From Nematostella vectensis (Eukaryota; Cnidaria; Anthozoa; Actiniaria; Edwardsiidae), in the NCBI RefSeq assembly GCF_932526225.1, contig NC_064041.1, positions 4,523,046-4,587,045 on the forward strand: a DNA stretch of 64,000 bases, in the 5' to 3' direction. Shown here one piece after another: positions 58,675-64,000 of this stretch. A program made the translations under genes and the position numbers. The notes under the pieces were generated by a model. That model was not told the origin of the DNA. It was given only the letters and a program-made list of their open reading frames with translations, and did no database searches. The first letter of the stretch is position 1. Each line of letters opens with the position of its first letter.

Positions 58675-59013
58675 CTAGTCCACTAAGAGCACCCGTGGCC
58701 AATGGCGCGACGGCCTTTGATAGGTATGGTAGTGCTGCGGACCCAAGGCGGGCAATGCTGGCAATAGAGCGCCCAAGAATCCACCTTCCTGCTTTCTAAT
58801 CTGAGTCTGACTGATTTTTATGTCAGTCCCTGTCCTATTCCGTTTCGACTTCTCAACTCGATTAATCTGGCTTTTTGTCAACAGCACAGTATCTGAGCCT
58901 GACAGTTGACTATGCTTTAGTCGAAGAGTTATTGGTGCTTTCTTCTGATATGACTTGAACAACTTCTCCTTTTGACCTGGAGTCAATCTTACACTGTGCT
59001 TGACATACGACAT
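58675..59013 (-). CDS. Small basic pX-like core protein (frameshifted C-terminus)
   Basis: Starts MSYVKHSVRLTPGQKEKLFK. It is basic, with repeated 'LRLKHSQL', 'LLTKSQINRVEK' and 'IKISQTQIRK' units and a glycine/alanine hydrophobic end GGFLGALLPALPALG. Such proteins are common in Polintons between capsid and protease genes and have been compared with adenovirus core peptides (comparison from memory). The hydrophobic tail continues in the next frame (ALSGLASWGANK), so a frameshift lies near 58735. It starts 30 nt after the MCP stop. Confidence 0.65.
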   Translation of the reverse strand: MSYVKHSVRLTPGQKEKLFKSYQKKAPITLRLKHSQLSGSDTVLLTKSQINRVEKSKRNRTGTDIKISQTQIRKQEGGFLGALLPALPALGPQHYHTYQRPSRHWPRVLLVD

Positions 59014-59042
59014 CTATACTAATACGTTATACAAAAACAGTT

Positions 59043-60312
59043 TTATGATCTCAATAACAGCTTCCCATTAGACTGCGTTTGCCCGATATCCTGTTCGTAC
59101 AAGACAAGGGCATACACGCTGTAGTCGGCCTCAGTTCCATCGCTTAACCTATATTTGAATGTCAACTTGGTGGTACCATCTTTAATATCAGCCTTCTGGT
59201 TCCTCAAGTCGAAGTAGATGAATGGGAAAATGCTGCCGAAATTGCTTCTGGTTAGTAGGGTTCCTCCTTTGTAGTCATTAATGGAATTGAAGTACCCTAA
59301 GACGTCTCGGAACACTCTAGAGATCTCGGAACTAACCTGGTACTCACTCCCTGGATACTGGTTACCAGTCCCCACCTCTAGATGACAACTCGTTAGCGCC
59401 CTATTGTTAACCACCGAAAATGTGTTATATAGGAATGGATTTACCGTTTGAGAATCCTCATTGGCGTCATTGGATATCCACACGAAAACGTGTCTAGGAC
59501 GATTGATTCCACTGGTTATCCTAAAGCTCCCTGTTTGGGCTCTTCCTGAGTTTGACCGCTCGACCATCTCCCTTAGGTAAGTCCACTTATGGGGAGCTAA
59601 ATATTTACTCATATACATGCCCTCGCCCCCTGAGTTGAAGATGATTCGTGGCACCCAGAGTTTGAATTTCGTTATAACGACTCGGCAATCCGTTCCTGCT
59701 TGCCATATCAGAGTCGCGTCACTGTTCCGAGTGATCTGTATCTCAACCTTTGTGTTAGGCATGAGTTTGTCTTCGAACGCTTCGAAGAAAGAGTATCTAT
59801 TGAGAGGTATTTCAGTGTTAACACTTGCAGATGTCCCGAGCAAAGCCTTTCGAGCGGCGAAGCCCTTATTATAAGTAGCTTCGGCCGGCCTCTCCTCAGC
59901 CGATCTACTAGTGTCTAGGTAGTAAAATTCATTTGTTCCAGTCGTTTGAGCATATGAAGTGTCGTACTCAAGTTGGTTCTTGATATTAACGGTGTGATCC
60001 GCCTGTGTGTTGTCGTAGACTGGGATGCCATTGACCTTGACGGACATCTCTTTGATTACCGAGTGACTACCATTTACAATACCATTGTGATCGTTGACAG
60101 CGATGTTTCCACCATTCGCTAGCAATTGGGCTTCGAAATTAACCTCGAAACCGGCGTTGTACCAATAGAGAGGTTTCTCCACTGTTGTCGGCCACAATAC
60201 GATACCCTGTGAGAGTTTGGTGTACGTTGTTCGCGACCTTTGAGACTAGTGGAGTCTCTAAATCGAACGAAACGTCTTCATAGCGCTGTACGTACTTCGG
60301 ATTTCTATACAT
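59043..60312 (-). pseudogene. Major capsid protein (double jelly roll), one frameshift
   Basis: The 384-codon frame from 60197 has the Polinton MCP pattern: KPLYWYNAGFEVNFEAQ near the N-terminus, many beta-strand segments, FNSGGEGMYMSKYLAPHKW in the middle and YRLSDGTEADYSVYALVLYE near the end. The true start is probably the ATG at 60312 (MYRNPKYVQRYEDVSFDLE), whose frame joins by a 1-nt shift near 60195. Apart from that break the protein is intact. It is the structural basis for calling Polintons virus-like. Confidence 0.85.
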
Positions 60313-60337
60313 TTATATAATATTGTTAAATAATACC

Positions 60338-60718
60338 TCACACTCTCAACCCTCGCACCCTTCCAGATCCGTTTAATATACGCTGGACACGCTCGTTGAT
60401 TTCGGAGTCTGTTAACAGAGCATCCTTGGTTGGTGTTGGGCTAACAGTGGGTTGGGCGCCCTTTTTGTTCTTCTGTAAGAGTCTAACAATCTGATCCCCT
60501 GCTCTGTTCCCAGCATAATCACCAGTTTTGCTTATAGCGGTCGAGACTGTTTTACTCGTCGCATCCTTTACAGCCTTCTTTGCTGTCTTTCCAAATACCT
60601 TACGGCCGAGATTAGTTATTGAGTCAAAAACACCCCCGCCGTAGATGTGCTTCAACACGTGTCTACCCACATCGGGGTCGTATCTCCTCTTATACTCATG
60701 TTGAGAGCTCATATACAA
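60338..60718 (-). CDS. Small pVI-like virion protein
   Basis: 126 codons, intact. MYMSSQHEYKRRYDPDVGRH, then YGGGVFDSITNLGRKVFGKT, a predicted amphipathic helical segment rich in Lys/Ala/Thr, and a basic end (GRVRGLRV). Polintons and adintovirus-like genomes usually carry such a protein next to MCP and penton, where it is compared with adenovirus pVI (membrane-active). The function is inferred from position and composition only. Confidence 0.65.
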   Translation of the reverse strand: MYMSSQHEYKRRYDPDVGRHVLKHIYGGGVFDSITNLGRKVFGKTAKKAVKDATSKTVSTAISKTGDYAGNRAGDQIVRLLQKNKKGAQPTVSPTPTKDALLTDSEINERVQRILNGSGRVRGLRV

Positions 60719-60728
60719 TTAGGTTAGA

Positions 60729-61486
60729 CTAATATATCGACCTTAGGATTAGAGTCATGTGCCATTCGATACCGTTGAGATTGATAGGACGACCAAAAGA
60801 ATCCACGACGTAGAACCTCATACTGCTAATCAAATTGGCAGCCACGTTGTTAAACAGCGCTCTGGTTGGTTGGACTGAGAACGGGTAGCTCCGACTCAAG
60901 TTGTCTGTCGGTATGACAAATAGCGTGTTTCTAGCGCGACCTCCTACAATGCTGTCGGTTATTAGATCAGTGTTGATGTGGAGCGTGTCTATGCTGTTCG
61001 TGATGTTGGGTAGTTTAGACCCATACTCAGTCTTCGAGATGACTTTTGGGTCGAATCCTATAACTTCGCCGAATCTTGTCCCCCTTATGTCCAGTTCATA
61101 GTTATCGCCGACTATGACGACGACTTTGTAGGTAGTGAGGACGAATACGATGTCGATGTAGAATTTGTCTTTACCATCAACAACCCCAACATGACCGTTC
61201 GATTTCATGTCCTGATGTAAAAAATCGTTAAGATCATGGTATGAGTACATCCCACTTGGAAAGGTGACGGATGTCCAAGTCACCCCACCGTCAGGTGAGT
61301 ACTCTTGACACTATCGTTCCCATATTCGGGGTTGATGTTATGCCAGCTGTAGGTCATCGATATGTTGTCGACGGCGATCTCATGTCTGGCGTCGTTAGAA
61401 AGCCGTAATGATGGGTTCATTTTGACAGTGAAATCATCGGGTCGGCTGACGCCACACGCCTCGCGATCACGGGATGAGATGTACAC
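60729..61486 (-). pseudogene. Penton-like minor capsid protein (single jelly roll), one frameshift
   Basis: N-terminal part 61486-61280 (MYISSRDREACGVSRPDDFT..., HEIAVDNISMTYSWHNINP) and C-terminal part 61283-60729 (VTFPSGMYSYHDLNDFLHQ, NTLFVIPTDNLSRSYPFSV, SSMRFYVVDSFGRPINLNG). They join through a 1-nt shift near 61285. The C-terminal 'FGRPINLNG.EWHMTL' is typical of Polinton minor capsid proteins. It ends 10 nt before the pVI-like gene. Confidence 0.8.
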
Positions 61487-61509
61487 AGCTCTCTCTACAA
61501 TATTTCCAT

Positions 61510-62004
61510 CTATACAAGATAGTTAGACAAAAGACTTCCAAGCCGGTTGTTTGAGATAACACCTAACCTTCTTAGCACATGAGCGATTTCGGAGAACTCA
61601 CCCTTGACCGAGTCGTTACCCGCTTGAATCGAGCCACCCAGTAATTCCAACCTAGACAGAAGGTCTTTGGGGTCGTTGTAGTACACCACACCTGAACCAA
61701 TTTTTGAATACTTCTTTGAGGTCCTATGTATTGGGAGCTCACCTAGCTCATTCAACTCGTTGAATACCATCCTAGAGATGTCGCTGTATTTTTTACTACC
61801 ATTGAAACGCTTTGTGAGTATATCTATCGTATCGCAGTCGACTCTCTTGTCATACACCTTCTGACCGTCCTTATGAGCCACCAGTCTGAGGTGACCCATA
61901 AGCTTCGGCACGTCTATCTTCAGAGTCCCGTATCGTCCATTTTGTGATATCTTATACGCATTCCGTTTTGGTTGGCTATATAATCCTCCCCCTGACTTGG
62001 TCAT
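61510..62004 (-). CDS. Conserved Polinton protein, unknown function (164 aa)
   Basis: Intact. Starts MTKSGGGLYSQPKRNAYKIS and contains MGHLRLVAHKDGQKVYDKRV, TKRFNGSKKYSDISRMVFN and IHRTSKKYSKIGSG. From memory, similar sequences are frequent in cnidarian Polintons; I know no assigned function. It starts 3 nt after the stop of the upstream coiled-coil gene and ends 23 nt before the penton start, so it fits the structural-gene block. Confidence 0.6.
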   Translation of the reverse strand: MTKSGGGLYSQPKRNAYKISQNGRYGTLKIDVPKLMGHLRLVAHKDGQKVYDKRVDCDTIDILTKRFNGSKKYSDISRMVFNELNELGELPIHRTSKKYSKIGSGVVYYNDPKDLLSRLELLGGSIQAGNDSVKGEFSEIAHVLRRLGVISNNRLGSLLSNYLV

Positions 62005-62007
62005 CCT

Positions 62008-62567
62008 CTACCCCTCCCTAAAAATCCCTAACCTGTCCCTATACCTCTTTACCACATCAATCCTTCTAGTGAAGTCACTTATCACATCAGCATGCTTCTC
62101 CTTAGACTTCGTAGTCTTAGAAAGTTGCCCCTTCCTCCTCCCTAGTTCCTTGTTCAGTTCACTGCTTTTCTTCAACATCTCACTGTTGTACCATCACGCA
62201 TCTGCCTACCCCACACCACACTCGGTAAAAGAAGCCCAGCTTCACTCAGAATCTCCCTATCATCGTCGGCGAAGCCATTGTCCAAATCCACCATCTTGGA
62301 CGCAGCAGCCTCGCTCCCATCGGTGATAGCCGGCCTCTCTGGATACGCTATTGGTCTATTCACAGAGTCCACATACTTCTTTCTAAGATCGCTTATCTCC
62401 TCTATCTCCTTATCCAACTTCTCAACTAAGGGTTTGAACGCCTCTCGTTGGCCCTCGTACTCATCCTGCTTGACACGTCCTGTCTCCTTAACGGCCTCAC
62501 GAACGATGCTAACCATCTTCCCAGCTTCAATCCTTTGGATGCTTCTTCGCATTGGCAATGTCCACAT
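62008..62567 (-). pseudogene. Coiled-coil protein of the structural block, one frameshift
   Basis: The first part (62567-62172) has a Lys/Glu heptad-like stretch (AFKPLVEKLDKEIEEISDLR) and ends EAGLLLPSVVWGRQMRDG. The next frame continues from about 62185 (EMLKKSSELNKELGRRKGQL) to a TAG at 62008-62010. Frameshift near 62190. The role is unknown; coiled coil and position suggest a virion scaffold or tegument-like protein (inference). Confidence 0.6.
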
Positions 62568-62701
62568 ATACGTTACACAAACTTATTTGAACTTATCCCA
62601 ACTTATCTCAAACTATCTACGGTACTTGTATACGAATCGACATCCCCAGTTACGACTCTAACAATGGAGCGAACAAAAAGTAAAAGCAGCTCTGCAAATT
62701 C

Positions 62702-63028
62702 ATGCCTAGCAATAACTTCCGACTTTTGAAATCAGGCACTTCAGGGTCGGGGAAGACAAACTGCCTCATCCATATGCTAGTAACACCCCTCGTCTACTTC
62801 GACAAGATCTACCTGTACGCCAAGAACCTAGAGCAGTCGAAATACCAAGACCTCATCCACACATTTAGCGACATCAGTCACGAAGTGGGTTACAGCGCTA
62901 TCGAGTGTAGCAGTGACGACGTCATCCCCGTGGGGGAGCTAGACGATGAGACACAAAAAATAATCATCTTCGACGACTGCGTATGTGAGGGGTCGAGGGT
63001 TAAGGTGTTAAGGTCGAGGTCGGCATAA
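62702..63028 (+). pseudogene. Genome-packaging ATPase fragment (FtsK/HerA type)
   Basis: Walker A SGTSGSGKTN near 62735 and Walker B KIIIFDDCV near 62970-62995 identify the packaging ATPase. After Walker B the family sequence stops and a short unrelated tail (EGSRVKVLRSRSA) leads to TAA at 63026. The C-terminal half with sensor residues is missing. An ATG at 62665 (MERTKSKSSSANS) in another frame may be the original start, 1 nt out of phase. It diverges from the minus-strand block across about 130 nt. Confidence 0.8.
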
Positions 63029-64000
63029 CATGCAACGATTAAATCAGTCGGTCAAACACTAGAGTTTTACAGCGACGTCGAGCAGGCGCAAAACCCCAGT
63101 TACAAGATCAAACTGGAGGTCGCATCCACCACAACCCTAGATATTAGAGAGAACAATCTAAGCCAAGGCAATAGACTGATTAAGGTGCAAGGGCTTAAAT
63201 TCGGCGAGGTTGGTATCCCACTGACAGACCAAAAGGTAGAATCAACCGACTATGACACTACCATATCAGGCGGTCAATATAACCACAAGTTTAACAGTTT
63301 AACTGAATGGATTGTGGTGTACGTCCAACTAAGCACCGACAACTATGGGTCCTTTACCATGGTACAGTTCCCAAACGTCAAAAGCAAACCATTTGCTACA
63401 AAAATCGGCAAATTCGAACTGATTGATACCGGCTACAACTTCACACAGACACTACCAAACGTGACAATTAAACTACAAATCATTGAGGAGTTCACTTTTA
63501 AACAAGGCTTGCGAGGCCCTAAGGGCGATAAGGGTGATAAAGGCGACAGAGGCGACCAGGGTATACAAGGGTTTAAGGGTGATAAAGGTGACAAAGGAGA
63601 CCAGGGCGCACAGGGAGCAAAAGGTGACCCATTAACGTACGGCGATCATCATATATAACACACAATGCGCTGTGGTTCCTAAACAACCAAGGCCTTATGA
63701 ACTCAACGTCGAGCAAGCTGAAGATAGTTTCTGGGCCTTACGTGTTGGACGGGCTATACCCTAAGCATCAAGGTCATTACCTAGTAGACGACGTTCAAAA
63801 TGGGGCACAAGGGACAATAGCCATCTCATTACCTATCGATAACACCACCGGACTGACAGCATCTAGAGGCTACACCATTCGAATCGAGTGTTACTGCATA
63901 GACCCAAATGTGACGCTTACGATGGGCACCATCAGCATCCAGACGGCTGGGTGGGGCTTCCGTGGGGATAGCATTAAGGGAGGCGTGATAGATGGGAAGC
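63029..64000 (+). pseudogene. Collagen-like fibre protein, frameshifted, runs off window
   Basis: In the same frame as the ATPase and directly after its TAA, an open frame runs to 63658: a globular N-terminal part (HATIKSVGQTLEFYSDVEQA..., DYDTTISGGQYNHKFNSLTE), then 14 Gly-X-Y triplets (63518-63640), then a stop. From about 63640 a different frame stays open to the window end (LWFLNNQGLMN..., GWGFRGDSIKGGVIDG). Collagen-like stalks with a distal head occur in viral fibres. A tail-fibre or receptor-binding role is inference. The first ATG-type start of the fibre part itself is unclear. Confidence 0.65.

Larger units (their letters stand above)
52900..64000. mobile_element. Polinton/Maverick (polintovirus-like) element, right end outside window
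   Basis: Defining set present: family B DNA polymerase, retroviral-type integrase with chromodomain, adenain-like protease, double-jelly-roll major capsid protein, penton-like minor capsid protein and FtsK/HerA-type ATPase. Accessory genes are a PLA2-like domain, pVI-like and pX-like small proteins and a collagen-like fibre. Structural genes form a tight minus-strand block (gaps 3-30 nt); ATPase and fibre run divergently on +. Most genes are broken, so this is an inactive integrated copy. The left boundary is approximate. Confidence 0.9.

Overview
This is eukaryotic, intron-rich animal DNA. It most resembles a cnidarian, probably an anthozoan, genome; that assignment is inference. It rests on one long minus-strand gene built from Calx-beta domains split over many small exons with GT-AG introns, on non-LTR, Ty3/gypsy and Polinton/Maverick elements lying close together, and on very many minisatellites and foldback elements. 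I see no bacterial operons, no CRISPR array and no rRNA or tRNA gene.

Layout. (i) 1-2.5 kb: the 3' part of a decayed non-LTR retrotransposon on the + strand, ending in an (ATCT)n/(ATCC)n tail. (ii) 2.5-9.35 kb: no supported gene; it holds one copy of a dispersed repeat of about 2.2 kb and two foldback elements. (iii) 9.353-43.297 kb, minus strand: 25 consecutive exons coding for twelve Calx-beta domains and then one transmembrane segment. Each domain is encoded by two exons in a fixed phase pattern (1, then 2, then 1). The 5' exons (signal peptide and any earlier domains) and the cytoplasmic-tail exons were not found. The introns carry a second decayed LINE (16.3-18.2 kb), a 1.28 kb terminal-inverted-repeat element (33.67-34.95 kb), many short G-rich foldback elements and eight or more kinds of tandem repeat. 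(iv) 43.3-50.5 kb: no supported gene; foldbacks, a long inverted repeat and the second copy of the dispersed repeat. (v) 50.5-52.6 kb: a broken Ty3/gypsy element. (vi) about 53-64 kb: a Polinton/Maverick (polintovirus-like) element running off the right edge. On the minus strand it carries a coiled-coil protein, a conserved protein of 164 aa, a penton-like minor capsid protein, a small pVI-like protein, the major capsid protein, a small pX-like protein, an adenain-type protease, a phospholipase A2-like domain, a chromodomain integrase and a protein-primed-type DNA polymerase B. On the plus strand it carries a packaging-ATPase fragment and a collagen-like fibre protein.

The Polinton, gypsy and LINE genes all contain frameshifts or stops, whereas all 25 Calx-beta exons are open with consistent phases. 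The breaks therefore look like genuine decay rather than sequencing error.

The most unusual signal concerns intronic tandem repeats and 5' splice sites. At two Calx-beta exons, and probably a third, the repeat unit contains a copy of the exon end plus the splice donor, so the intron holds rows of decoy donors in sense orientation. In other introns the tandem repeats begin within about 10-50 nt of the donor.
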